A model generated the notes under the pieces. It was given only the letters and a program-made list of their open reading frames with translations. It was not told the origin of the DNA and did not search any database. A DNA stretch of 20,751 bases from JAZDKP01 sp043802925 (GTDB taxonomy: Bacteria; Fibrobacterota; OXYB2-FULL-49-7; JAEUSG01): the NCBI GenBank assembly GCA_043802925.1, contig JAZDKP010000225.1, forward strand, positions 1-20,751. The letters run 5' to 3'. Numbering within the stretch: the stretch's first letter is position 1; every line of letters starts with the position of its first letter. Made by a program: the position numbers and the translations under genes. Shown in pieces: positions 6,864 to 13,940 of the stretch.

Positions 6864-7712
6864 ATGAAAATCGCAATAGCCAGCGGCAAAGGCGGAACAG
6901 GTAAAACAACCTTAGCAACGAATCTCGCATGGGTTCTTGCATTGCAGGGCAAAAAGGTCCGGTATCTTGACTGTGACGTTGAAGAACCCAACGGCCATCT
7001 TTTCCTAAATCCCACGATTTTGAAAACCGAAACTGCGGGCATCCCTGTGCCTTTTATCAGCGAATCAAAATGCGCCGCTTGTGGAGAGTGTGTGCGGTTC
7101 TGTCAGTACAGAGCGCTTGTCCGGCTTGGTAAGACGGTGATGGTTTTCCCGGAACTCTGTCATGGCTGCGGTGGTTGCATGCTCGTATGCCCCCACAAAG
7201 CGATTACCGAACAAAACCGGGTCATTGGCGTGGTTGAGAGCGGAACGGCGGGGAAAGCAGGTTTCGTACAAGGCCGTCTTAATATCGGCGAGGCCATGAG
7301 CCCTCCGTTGATACGGAAGGTACTGGAGCAGGCGTCAGATGGTGTTATCAACATCATAGACGCGCCGCCGGGGACATCTTGTCCAGTGATAACCTCGGTA
7401 CGCAATGCCGATTTTACGATACTGGTGACGGAACCGACTCCATTCGGACTCAACGACTTGGGGCTTGCCCTGGACATGGTTCGTGATTTGGGCGTGTTGC
7501 ATGGCGTGGTGATAAACCGGGCCGAACCTGGAAATAAATCCGCATTGGAGTTTTGCGTCAAGCGGGGGGTTGAAATCCTCGCCGAAATTCCCGATGACCG
7601 CCGGATTGCCGAAGCCTATTCCAGGGGAGAACTGATTTGTGATAAAGTGCCGGGACTTTCCGGGCAGTTTGAACATCTATGGCAGGCTTTGCTGGAGTGG
7701 ATTAAAGAATGA
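6864..7712 (+). CDS. MinD-family P-loop ATPase with inserted 2[4Fe-4S] ferredoxin domain (first of pair)
   Basis: The protein has 282 residues. The deviant Walker A motif GKGGTGKTT (residues 8-16) has the signature lysine K9 that marks MinD/Mrp-type dimeric ATPases. A bacterial ferredoxin module is inserted after the first part of the fold: C70-x2-C73-x2-C76-x3-C80 and C99-x2-C102-x2-C105-x3-C109, enough for two [4Fe-4S] clusters. DAPPGTSCP (residues 166-174) is the switch II/Walker B region. The family (COG1149) is thought to couple ATP hydrolysis to Fe-S or electron transfer. It overlaps the next, paralogous ATPase by 4 bp, and the pair may work as a heterodimer. The ribosome site is weak; translation may be coupled to the mini-frame at 6853. 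It is probably transcribed from the sigma-54 promoter upstream. Confidence 0.92.
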   Translation: MKIAIASGKGGTGKTTLATNLAWVLALQGKKVRYLDCDVEEPNGHLFLNPTILKTETAGIPVPFISESKCAACGECVRFCQYRALVRLGKTVMVFPELCHGCGGCMLVCPHKAITEQNRVIGVVESGTAGKAGFVQGRLNIGEAMSPPLIRKVLEQASDGVINIIDAPPGTSCPVITSVRNADFTILVTEPTPFGLNDLGLALDMVRDLGVLHGVVINRAEPGNKSALEFCVKRGVEILAEIPDDRRIAEAYSRGELICDKVPGLSGQFEHLWQALLEWIKE

Positions 7713-8608
7713 AGGAGATAGTTATTGTCAGCGGAAAAGGCGGAACCGGCAAGACAAGTCTCACGGCCTCATTTGCCGCGCTATGCATGGGTAAGGCGGT
7801 ATTTGCAGACTGCGATGTCGACGCGGCGGATATTCATCTGATCCTTAATCCTGATATCAAGAAAAGAACCGCGTTCAAGAGCGGGCATAAAGCGGTCATC
7901 CGCCGGAGTCAGTGCATCGGGTGCGGCGGTTGCTTGTCGTGGTGCAGGTTCGGCGCTGTACTTCGCCAGGACATTGAAAAGGGTGAATTTCTATTTACGA
8001 TTGATCCGGTTGCCTGCGAAGGATGCGGAGTGTGCGTTCGCTTCTGCCCGATCCAGGCCATTGATTTCGCTGAACCGGCTTGCGGGGAATGGTATATCTC
8101 GGATACGCGCTTCGGCCCCCTGGTCCATGCGCGCCTTGGCGTTGGAGCGGAAAACTCGGGGAAACTCGTGACGTTGGTGCGTAATGAAGCGAAAGGCGTT
8201 ACGCATGAAAAGGGTGCGGAATACCTGTTGATTGACGGCGCGCCGGGCATCGGTTGTCCGGTCATCGCTTCATTAATCGCCGCGGACCTGGCAATCATCG
8301 TTACCGAGCCGACCGTGTCCGGTGACCATGATTTGCGCCGCATCGTCCAACTCACAAAACAGCTTGGCACGCCCGCCATGATTTGCATCAATAAATGGGA
8401 CATCAATCCGGACGCGGCAAATACCATCCGTCAATTCGCTGAAAAAGCCGGAGTGCCTGTCGTCGGCGTTATCCGATATGATAAAGCGGCAACGGATTCC
8501 CAGCGGGTTGGAAAAGCGGTGGTGGAACACAGGCAGGGCGGAATGGCGGATGATATCCGGGCGGTATGGGAGAACATCACAAGCCGAATAAACAACACCC
8601 CTGAATAG
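7709..8608 (+). CDS. MinD-family P-loop ATPase with inserted 2[4Fe-4S] ferredoxin domain (second of pair)
   Basis: The protein has 299 residues and is paralogous to the gene just upstream. The deviant Walker A motif GKGGTGKTS (residues 9-17) has signature lysine K10. The inserted ferredoxin module has C69-x2-C72-x2-C75-x3-C79 and C103-x2-C106-x2-C109-x3-C113. DGAPGIGCP from D176 is the Walker B/switch region. CINKWDIN (about residues 228-235) sits where related GTPase/ATPase folds bind the base. The ATGA overlap at 7709-7712 and an AAGGAGA site across the junction indicate tight co-translation with its partner. Two adjacent genes of exactly this type are a feature of the Desulfovibrio orp locus and of many archaeal and deltaproteobacterial Fe-S loci. 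The target protein is not evident. Confidence 0.92.
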   Translation: MKEIVIVSGKGGTGKTSLTASFAALCMGKAVFADCDVDAADIHLILNPDIKKRTAFKSGHKAVIRRSQCIGCGGCLSWCRFGAVLRQDIEKGEFLFTIDPVACEGCGVCVRFCPIQAIDFAEPACGEWYISDTRFGPLVHARLGVGAENSGKLVTLVRNEAKGVTHEKGAEYLLIDGAPGIGCPVIASLIAADLAIIVTEPTVSGDHDLRRIVQLTKQLGTPAMICINKWDINPDAANTIRQFAEKAGVPVVGVIRYDKAATDSQRVGKAVVEHRQGGMADDIRAVWENITSRINNTPE

Positions 8609-8609
8609 G

Positions 8610-8846
8610 TTCGATAAGCCTGCTTTTGATTCATTACGGACAAACGCCTTGGTATATCAAAACGTGTCGGATTCCAAGAAGGAGGGCATTCGCCTGGGCG
8701 TTGCAGAACCCCCGAGTTTTTTTATTAATGGTCGAAAATACATGGCGGATATAGATGTCGAAACCATGACGGACATTATTGAAAGAGGAATACGAAAAAG
8801 GCGGCTGGGACATAAAAAGAAAAGGAAATTAAATGCATCCAAATGA
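8610..8846 (+). pseudogene. C-terminal fragment of a DsbA-like thioredoxin-fold protein
   Basis: The frame is open from 8592 to 8846, immediately after the second MinD ATPase. It has no ATG near its 5' end; a TTG at 8649 is the only plausible start. The translation contains FDSLRTNALVYQNVSDSKKE followed by GIRLGVAEPPSFFINGR. This matches the end of DsbA-like oxidoreductases, where a helix is followed by a cis-proline loop (GVxGTPTFFINGR). The N-terminal half with the redox CxxC is absent, so it cannot be a working disulfide oxidoreductase. It ends in a very basic tail (KRRLGHKKKRK) that overlaps the start of the next gene. I read it as a remnant left by a deletion, though a short expressed protein cannot be excluded. 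Confidence 0.65.
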
Positions 8847-9657
8847 CGCGCAGAGGGAAAAGCAGGACATTGCAATCAGCGAGTCCTTAAAAAGAATTAA
8901 GAATAAAATACTTGTCATGAGCGGCAAAGGCGGAGTGGGGAAAAGCAGCATTGCAGTCAATCTGGCTATGGGGCTTGCCAACAAAGGGTTTCAGGTCGGA
9001 TTAATGGATGTGGATCTGCACGGGCCCAGCATACCTCAGATGCTGGGTATCCGGAGGGGGGCAATGAGTTTCTCAGACAATAAAATGATTCCTGCGCTCC
9101 ATTCGAAGAATCTTCGGATGGCTTCGATAGAATGTATGCTCGAAAACGACGATTCGCCGGTTATCTGGCGGGGGCCCATGAAAATAGGGGTGATCCGGCA
9201 GTTCATTTCAGATGTCCAATGGGGTGATTTGGATTTTCTCATCATTGACTCTCCTCCAGGTACCGGCGACGAACCCCTGACTGTGGCGCAGACCATTCCC
9301 GACGCCATGGCTCTTATTGTGACGACACCGCAAATTGTTTCGCTGCGGGATGTGCGGAAATCCATTAATTTCTGCAAGCAGATGAGAATGGGAATCCTGG
9401 GCCTTATTGAAAACATGAGTGGTTTGGTTTGTCCGGGCTGTGGCCTTAAGATTCCCTTGTTCAAAACCGGCGGCGGAGAGAGTATGGCTCAACAGATGGA
9501 AATAGCTTTTTTAGGCGGAATCCCCATCATCCCTGACATTGTGCATTGCTGCGATAACGGAATTCCAGCCGTGAACGCCTGTTCCGCCTTGCGGGACGCC
9601 TTTGAGCCGATTCTGAATACAATAATGGATAAAGTAAATACGGTCACTCAATCTTGA
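8833..9657 (+). CDS. mrp: Mrp/ApbC/Nbp35-type ATP-dependent Fe-S carrier
   Basis: The protein has 274 residues. It has the deviant Walker A motif GKGGVGKSS (residues 31-39), the Mrp words DVDLHGPSIPQMLG and DSPPGTGDEPLT, and ENMSGLVCPGCG with C200-x2-C203. That pair bridges an Fe-S cluster at the dimer interface in this family. Mrp/ApbC proteins bind and deliver [4Fe-4S] clusters to apo-proteins. An AAAGGAAA ribosome site precedes ATG 8833. The start lies within the end of the DsbA-like remnant. It is followed after 12 bp by the second small zinc-ribbon gene, and together with the two ferredoxin-ATPases gives three different Fe-S-linked P-loop ATPases in 2.8 kb. Confidence 0.93.
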   Translation: MHPNDAQREKQDIAISESLKRIKNKILVMSGKGGVGKSSIAVNLAMGLANKGFQVGLMDVDLHGPSIPQMLGIRRGAMSFSDNKMIPALHSKNLRMASIECMLENDDSPVIWRGPMKIGVIRQFISDVQWGDLDFLIIDSPPGTGDEPLTVAQTIPDAMALIVTTPQIVSLRDVRKSINFCKQMRMGILGLIENMSGLVCPGCGLKIPLFKTGGGESMAQQMEIAFLGGIPIIPDIVHCCDNGIPAVNACSALRDAFEPILNTIMDKVNTVTQS

Positions 9658-9663
9658 AGGAGG

Positions 9664-9696
9664 ATGCTTATGCCAAGAGGTGATGGAACAGGCCCA
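9664..9696 (+). repeat. Direct repeat, copy 2 (leader of MPRGDGTGP protein)
   Basis: This block is identical over 33 bases to 5993-6025. A further shared block of about 19 bases (ACGGGACGCGGTATGGGTC) follows in both genes. Outside these blocks the two genes have diverged, especially in the zinc-ribbon half. Confidence 0.9.
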
Positions 9697-9891
9697 ATGG
9701 GCAAAGGACCCCGCACGGGACGCGGTATGGGTCAAGGGCAAGGACGTGGCCGCATGCAAGGCCCATTATCCGCCGGTCCCGGGGGAAACTGCACATGTCC
9801 TCAATGCGGTCATAAGGAACCTCATCAGCCCGGACAACCCTGCAATCAGAAGAAGTGTCCGCGCTGCGGGGTGATGATGTCAAGAGCGTGA
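9670..9891 (+). CDS. Small Gly-rich, zinc-ribbon protein with MPRGDGTGP start (copy 2)
   Basis: The protein has 73 residues. ATG 9670 is chosen over ATG 9664 because the AAGGAGG at 9657-9663 touches 9664 directly, which leaves no room for initiation, but is 6 bp from 9670. The N-terminal half is Gly/Arg/Gln-rich (GTGRGMGQGQGRGR). The C-terminal half has CTCPQCG, then PC, then CPRCG, a zinc-ribbon or rubredoxin-like knuckle with the same cysteine spacing as the copy at 5999. It follows mrp by 12 bp and is surely co-transcribed with it. The close match to the other copy shows recent duplication or gene conversion. A role as an accessory or metal-binding partner of the ATPases is inferred from position only. 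Confidence 0.82.
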   Translation: MPRGDGTGPMGKGPRTGRGMGQGQGRGRMQGPLSAGPGGNCTCPQCGHKEPHQPGQPCNQKKCPRCGVMMSRA

Positions 9892-9919
9892 CGCGAAATC
9901 GAGCGAGCATGATCCAGGG

Positions 9920-10066
9920 AAAGGCGTACCGGTGAAGGTCGGCGGCACCTGTATGGCCCGTTGCGGCCTATACAAGAATCAGCCGTATTTTATGGGTGCG
10001 GAAAAGTCCACCCTGCCGGATTTGGCCCAATGGGTCATTGACAGCGATAAAGTCATCTCGTTTTAG
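9920..10066 (+). pseudogene. C-terminal fragment of a DsrE-family protein
   Basis: The frame ending TAG at 10064-10066 reads GKGVPVKVGGTCMARCGLY, then KNQPYF and GAEKST, and finishes DSDKVISF. This is the characteristic end of DsrE/DsrF-like sulfur-relay proteins, including the conserved GTCxxRCG cysteine pair. The N-terminal two thirds are missing: only about 48 residues remain, against roughly 110-130 for the family. The only nearby starts are GTG 9932 and ATG 9953, neither with a ribosome site. The gene was probably cut when the upstream zinc-ribbon gene arrived. DsrE-type proteins carry persulfide sulfur, which fits the rhodanese gene 8 bp downstream. Confidence 0.72.
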
Positions 10067-10074
10067 AGGTTCTC

Positions 10075-10617
10075 ATGAAAAGCATCGCTCTGGCGCAACG
10101 ATTTTTGGCTCGCCGCTTCCCGGGAATCGTTCCCGAGACGCTGGCGGTTCTTTTGGCAAGCATCGTCCTTGCCATGCTCGGCAACGCACTGTCCCCAAGA
10201 GGCATATCCGTTTTAGGCGGCCAATGGGACCCGGCACGCGGGATCATGCATGCGGACGGCCATTGCGCTCCCCGGATTCAAGAGATGGACCTTACCTCTT
10301 TGCTCTTCTTGATGGAGCAAAAACAGGACACGCTCGTCGTGGTCGACGCCCGGAGCAAGGAGGAATTTATTTCAGGACATATCCCGGGGGCCGTCTCGCT
10401 GCCGCTGATGGATGCGGCCTTCGACCTGCCCTCTTTTCTGGCGCATCACGATGCGGCGAGAATATGCGTCGTCTATTGTTCCGGCGCCGAATGTTCGGAT
10501 GCGCAGGACCTGGCCGATATCCTGAGGGAGGCCGGGGGCTTCAAGGTCTTTGTTTATGGCATGGGTTTTTCCGGCTGGGTCGCCGGGCAACGCCCGGTGG
10601 AAAATGGGCGCTTATGA
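10075..10617 (+). CDS. Membrane-anchored rhodanese-domain sulfurtransferase
   Basis: The protein has 180 residues. One hydrophobic helix near residues 20-38 (LAVLLASIVLAMLGNAL) should anchor it in the membrane. A rhodanese domain follows: VVVDARSKEEFISGHIPGAV (about residues 88-107), then the active-site loop VVYCSGAECSDA with the likely persulfide cysteine C135 and a second cysteine C140, then YGMGFSGWV near the end. Rhodaneses transfer sulfane sulfur. The topology predicts a periplasmic catalytic domain. GAGG at 10065-10069 precedes the ATG by about 5 bp. The stop overlaps the start of the MauE-like gene (ATGA). Its place after a DsrE remnant and near Fe-S genes suggests a role in sulfur handling. 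Confidence 0.85.
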   Translation: MKSIALAQRFLARRFPGIVPETLAVLLASIVLAMLGNALSPRGISVLGGQWDPARGIMHADGHCAPRIQEMDLTSLLFLMEQKQDTLVVVDARSKEEFISGHIPGAVSLPLMDAAFDLPSFLAHHDAARICVVYCSGAECSDAQDLADILREAGGFKVFVYGMGFSGWVAGQRPVENGRL

Positions 10618-11126
10618 AAGCCCTGTTCGCAAACCCTTGGGTGCATCTGTTGTCGCGATGGATCGCCGGCGGCGTATTTATTTACGCGGCCGTTTACAAG
10701 ATTTACGATCCTTGCGACTTCGCCCGGGCGATCAACGGCTATAAAATCCTACCGGCCGTTTTCATCAACCCGCTGGCCGCGTTGCTGCCCTGGATGGAAA
10801 TATTCTGCGGCATCCTGGTCATCCAGGGCCGGTTTTCCCGCGGCGCGGCCCTTCTTCTTGCCTGTATGCTCCTCACATTCATGACGGCGATCGGGTTCAA
10901 TCTAATCCGTGGAGTGGAATTCGAGTGCGGATGCTTCGGCGCCCAGCGCGACATTTGTGATGCAATCGCCCGCTCCCTCATTTCCGTGCGTGGCGAGGTT
11001 TTCAACCACGTTCGTACGGGATGCGATCTGGTCAGGGACGCGCTGATATTGGTTCCCGTGATTTTTGTCATATTCTTTAAAAGCGAGCGGAGAGTGCCGT
11101 CCGTTAAAACAGGCCCGGATCGATGA
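10614..11126 (+). CDS. MauE/DoxX-like integral membrane protein
   Basis: The protein has 170 residues. The start is set by the ATGA overlap with the rhodanese gene; the long upstream extension of this frame is not coding. It has four likely membrane helices: about residues 10-28, 48-66, 72-94 and the last one about 145-160. The family motif near helix 1 (FIYAAVYKIYDPCDFARAI) and the CGCFG motif (C105, C107) are those of MauE and related DoxX-like proteins, which are linked to disulfide or redox maintenance in the envelope. The segment between CGCFG and the last helix is longer than in typical MauE and holds extra cysteines. Paired with a membrane rhodanese, it may help to shuttle reducing equivalents or sulfur across the membrane; this is inference. 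Confidence 0.78.
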   Translation: MKALFANPWVHLLSRWIAGGVFIYAAVYKIYDPCDFARAINGYKILPAVFINPLAALLPWMEIFCGILVIQGRFSRGAALLLACMLLTFMTAIGFNLIRGVEFECGCFGAQRDICDAIARSLISVRGEVFNHVRTGCDLVRDALILVPVIFVIFFKSERRVPSVKTGPDR

Positions 11127-11205
11127 ACGATATTTTCAGACATGCGAATAGGCGTCATGAGGGATTGGCATGCCTGCGAATGATTAAATAGAGGCGCGCC
11201 AGATT

Positions 11206-12066
11206 ATGAAAACATTTTACGACTGTCTTCCCTGTTTTGTAAGCCAGGCGCTTGAAGCGGTGCGTCTGGTGACTCCTGACGAGCAAGTCCATCAAAGTGT
11301 CTTAAAGAAGGTGCTCCGGCTTGCGTCTGCCATGGACATGAGCGAACCACCGCCTGTCATGAGCCAAAAAATACACCGTATTATCCGGAAGGAAACGGGA
11401 ATACAGGACCCCTACCGCCAGAAAAAGGACCATTACAACCGGTGGGCGGCGTCCATGCTGCCCGCAATTTTTGATATGGGAAGAAATCGGGGCGATTCCT
11501 TCGAAAACCGTCTGCGATTGGCTATTGCCGGTAATATCATCGACTTCGGAAAGAACGGCCGTTTGAACGAAGAGGATGTTCTCCGCGTTGTGGAACGCTG
11601 TTATGACGCGCCCCTGGATTTACGGGCGGTGCGGAGCCTCCGGCGCGCTGTTGATAAGGCGCGGGACATCCTTTACCTGGGCGATAACGCCGGCGAAATT
11701 GTGTTTGACCGGTTTTTTATCCGGATGCTTCCCGTGAAAAAAGTCACGTTTGTCGTTCGCGGGAAGCCGGTCATCAACGACGTGACGCGGGAGGACGCGG
11801 AAGCCGTGAATATGACGCTTCTGGTAAGGGTCATCGACAACGGGTCCGATGCGCCAGGCACGGTGCTTTCGGACTGTTCCGCGGAGTTCCGCGAGAGGTT
11901 CGACCGGGCCGACCTGATTATCGCGAAGGGGCAGGGAAATTATGAAACGCTCAGCGAGGTCGATAAAAATATTTATTTCCTTTTGCAGGCAAAATGCCCG
12001 GTGATTGCACGGGATCTCAAATGCAATATCGGCGATTTTATTATACAGAAAGGAGATTCGGTATGA
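11206..12066 (+). CDS. DUF89/ARMT1-type metal-dependent phosphatase
   Basis: The protein has 286 residues. It matches the DUF89 family (COG1578 branch) along its whole length. The N terminus is MKTFYDCLPC with the CxxC pair C7/C10 typical of the microbial branch. LGDNAGE (residues 158-164) has the metal-binding D160/N161. Then come VVRGKPVINDVTREDA, NGSDAPGT and KGQGNYETLSE. Family members are damage-control phosphatases acting on phosphometabolites; the substrate here is unknown. The ribosome site is weak. The 79-bp gap from 11127 to 11205 holds no gene. The stop overlaps the next start by 4 bp (ATGA), so it is coupled to the CoA-binding protein. Confidence 0.88.
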   Translation: MKTFYDCLPCFVSQALEAVRLVTPDEQVHQSVLKKVLRLASAMDMSEPPPVMSQKIHRIIRKETGIQDPYRQKKDHYNRWAASMLPAIFDMGRNRGDSFENRLRLAIAGNIIDFGKNGRLNEEDVLRVVERCYDAPLDLRAVRSLRRAVDKARDILYLGDNAGEIVFDRFFIRMLPVKKVTFVVRGKPVINDVTREDAEAVNMTLLVRVIDNGSDAPGTVLSDCSAEFRERFDRADLIIAKGQGNYETLSEVDKNIYFLLQAKCPVIARDLKCNIGDFIIQKGDSV

Positions 12067-12422
12067 ATGTTGCAGTCCTGGGTGCGAGCGACAAGACGGA
12101 TCGTTACAGCTACAAGGCGATTAAACAGCTGACGGAGAAAGGACACCGGACTTTTCCCGTTAATCCTTTGCTTAAAAATATTGACGGGGTGCCGGTCTGT
12201 AAAAGCATTAGAGACATTCCGGAACCTGTTGACACGCTTACCGTTTATTTGTCGGCCGCCAATTCGAACGGCATTGCGCCGGATATTCTGGCATCCGGAG
12301 CCAGGCGGGTCATTTTCAATCCCGGCGCGGAAAACCCGGAGTTGACCGCGCAATTAACGGAAAATAACGTTAGCGTGCTGAACGCATGCACCCTGGTTAT
12401 GCTGAATACCGAACAGTTTTAA
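12063..12422 (+). CDS. Small CoA-binding (YccU-like) protein
   Basis: The protein has 119 residues. ATG 12063 is chosen because it overlaps the previous stop, has AAAGGAG at 12049-12055, and places MNVAVLGASDKTDRYSYKAI at the very start, which is the standard start of stand-alone CoA-binding Rossmann domains (GAS-x-x-x-x-RYS). NPGAENPEL and the ending VLNACTLVML are also family words. These single-domain proteins bind CoA or nucleotides, but their physiological role is mostly unknown. Coupling to a DUF89 phosphatase suggests a metabolite-repair pair; this is inferred from context. Confidence 0.85.
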   Translation: MNVAVLGASDKTDRYSYKAIKQLTEKGHRTFPVNPLLKNIDGVPVCKSIRDIPEPVDTLTVYLSAANSNGIAPDILASGARRVIFNPGAENPELTAQLTENNVSVLNACTLVMLNTEQF

Positions 12423-12443
12423 AATCCTTAACGGAGCTTTGGC

Positions 12444-13460
12444 ATGACGCTTGTTTTCAAGGATGCCGTCCAGATCACCGGTTTCGTGTTCGTAATGATG
12501 CTGTTCATAGAATACGCCAATGTTTTAACAAGTGGAACATGGCAGCAACGGTTTACGGAACACCATTGGGGGCAGTATCTGCTTGCGGCATTCCTGGGCG
12601 CCACTCCCGGATGCCTTGGCGCATTCGCCGTTGTTGCCATGTATTCACACCGATTCTTAAGTCTGGGGGCGGTCGTTGCCGCCATGGTGGCTACGGCAGG
12701 CGATGAGTCCTTTGTCATGTTCGCCCTGATTCCAAAACAGGCGTTAGTCATCCATGGATTACTTTTTATATTGGGTATGATAGCGGGAGGGTTGACGGAC
12801 ATGATACTCGGAAGACGCATGACAGCGCTGCCGTGCGCGGAAGGCTTTGTCATCCATCCGGACGCAAAAGAGGTGGTATTGCCATGGCGCCGGGTTGTCG
12901 GCCAGTGGAAACAATGCATCGCCAGCAGGGGCGCCATCTCCACTTTTCTTTTTCTTTATATCGTCGCTTTGCTGACGGGACAAATCGGGCCCGCGCAATG
13001 GAATTGGATAAAAACGACCATGCTGCTGGTTTCGGGCGGCGCCCTATTCATTGTTTGCACGGTTCCGGACCATTTTTTGGAGGAGCATTTGTGGCGGCAT
13101 ATCGCTCTGAAACACGCCCCCCGAATATTCGCGTGGACACTCGGCGCGCTGATTGCCATCCACCTGCTTTCGGGGCATCTGCTGGCGCTGCAGGCCGTTC
13201 AAGAGAGCCCATGGATCATTCTGCTGATAGCCTGCCTGGTGGGCCTGATTCCCGAGTCTGGCCCGCATTTGGTTTTTGTAACCTTATATGCGAATGGTAC
13301 GATTCCGGGCAGCGTTCTTTTCGCAAGCTCAATCGTTCAGGACGGTCATGGCATGCTGCCCATGCTGGCGCATTCCCGGCGGGATTTTATCTTAATCAAG
13401 GGCATCAACTTCATTATTGGAATGCTGTGCGGAGCGGCGGGAATCGCCATGGGTTATTAA
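12444..13460 (+). CDS. Ten-TM putative metal exporter (ArsP_2/DUF2899 family)
   Basis: The protein has 338 residues and is mostly hydrophobic, with about nine or ten membrane helices. Family words are clear: LGATPGCLGAFAVVAMYSH, ATAGDESFVM, and in the second half LIPESGPHLVFVTLYANG and ASSIVQDGHGMLPMLA. The two halves show the inverted-repeat style of this family, with the paired motifs PGCxGAF and PESGPH. It is annotated elsewhere as a putative heavy-metal, arsenic or manganese exporter, and the substrate has rarely been tested. A GGAG site at 12433-12436 precedes the ATG. In a metal-cofactor neighbourhood an export or buffering role is reasonable, but the sequence does not show which ion is carried. 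Confidence 0.83.
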   Translation: MTLVFKDAVQITGFVFVMMLFIEYANVLTSGTWQQRFTEHHWGQYLLAAFLGATPGCLGAFAVVAMYSHRFLSLGAVVAAMVATAGDESFVMFALIPKQALVIHGLLFILGMIAGGLTDMILGRRMTALPCAEGFVIHPDAKEVVLPWRRVVGQWKQCIASRGAISTFLFLYIVALLTGQIGPAQWNWIKTTMLLVSGGALFIVCTVPDHFLEEHLWRHIALKHAPRIFAWTLGALIAIHLLSGHLLALQAVQESPWIILLIACLVGLIPESGPHLVFVTLYANGTIPGSVLFASSIVQDGHGMLPMLAHSRRDFILIKGINFIIGMLCGAAGIAMGY

Positions 13461-13503
13461 AAAGAAGAACCATCGGGAAAAACAATAAAAGGAGCCCTGT
13501 CCT

Positions 13504-13695
13504 ATGAACGATCCCCTGACGCCATACGGAAACAAGCCCATGGTAACGCCCATTGTGAATGCGGTGAATTACCATTACAAGTCCTTTGAAGTGCTGCGCC
13601 AGATTACGGACGGTGAAATCGATGGCTATACCTACCCCCGGGATGACAACCCCACGGTCCGGGCTGTTGAAAAGAAGGAGGTTTTCAATGCCTGA
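13504..13695 (+). pseudogene. N-terminal fragment of a Cys/Met-metabolism PLP enzyme
   Basis: A good ribosome site (AAAAGGAG at 13487-13494) leads to ATG 13504. The translation contains TPIVNAVNYHYKSFEVLRQI, then GEIDGYTYPRDDNPTVRAVE. This is the N-terminal start of the cystathionine gamma-synthase/O-acetylhomoserine sulfhydrylase family. After AVEKK the frame runs into EVFNA and stops. Only 63 residues remain of an enzyme of roughly 400, with no PLP lysine. The break falls at AAGAAGGAGG (13672-13681), which now serves as the ribosome site of the next gene, so a deletion apparently joined the AAGAAG of the Lys-Lys codons to a Shine-Dalgarno site. Confidence 0.8.
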
Positions 13696-13936
13696 TTTAC
13701 CGGAAACCGTCAGCCGTGCATGGGAAAATCGTGAAGATGCCGTTGTTTTTGCTACGGTCGATAAATAGGGCGTCCCCAACGCTATTTACGCCACATGTGT
13801 AAAGAAATACAGCGAATCGAAACTGGTGGTCACGGATAATTATTTCAGCAAGACGCGGGAAAATATCCAGGCGGGCCGTAAGGGTTCAATCCTATTCATT
13901 ACGAAAGACAAGAAAGCGTATCAAGTGAATATCTGA
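13688..13936 (+). pseudogene. Pyridoxamine 5'-phosphate oxidase-like FMN protein with in-frame TAG and lost C terminus
   Basis: AAGGAGG at 13675-13681 precedes ATG 13688. The frame reads MPDLPETVSRAWENREDAVV, then FATVDK, then TAG (13766-13768), then GVPNAIYATCVKKYSES, LVVTDNYFSKTRENI and GSILFITKDKKAYQV, ending at TGA 13934. This is the split-barrel FMN-binding family, in which ATVDKDGVPN is a usual start of strand 2. The TAG therefore replaces one sense codon, most simply Asp or Glu. The family continues for about 40-50 more residues after the final strand seen here, so the gene is broken twice. TAG ends several intact genes in this window (for example those ending at 6804 and 8608), so general recoding of TAG is unlikely. 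Confidence 0.78.
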
Positions 13937-13940
13937 ATTC

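Noticed and set aside
9996..10613. Long N-terminal extension of the MauE-like gene
   Set aside because: The extension lies across the rhodanese gene in another frame, and its composition (Arg/Pro/Gly-rich) is that of an antisense or shifted frame.
13760..13775. Pyrrolysine or other recoding of TAG
   Set aside because: The same gene is also truncated at its C terminus, and TAG is a normal terminator of several intact genes in the window. Nonsense mutation is simpler.
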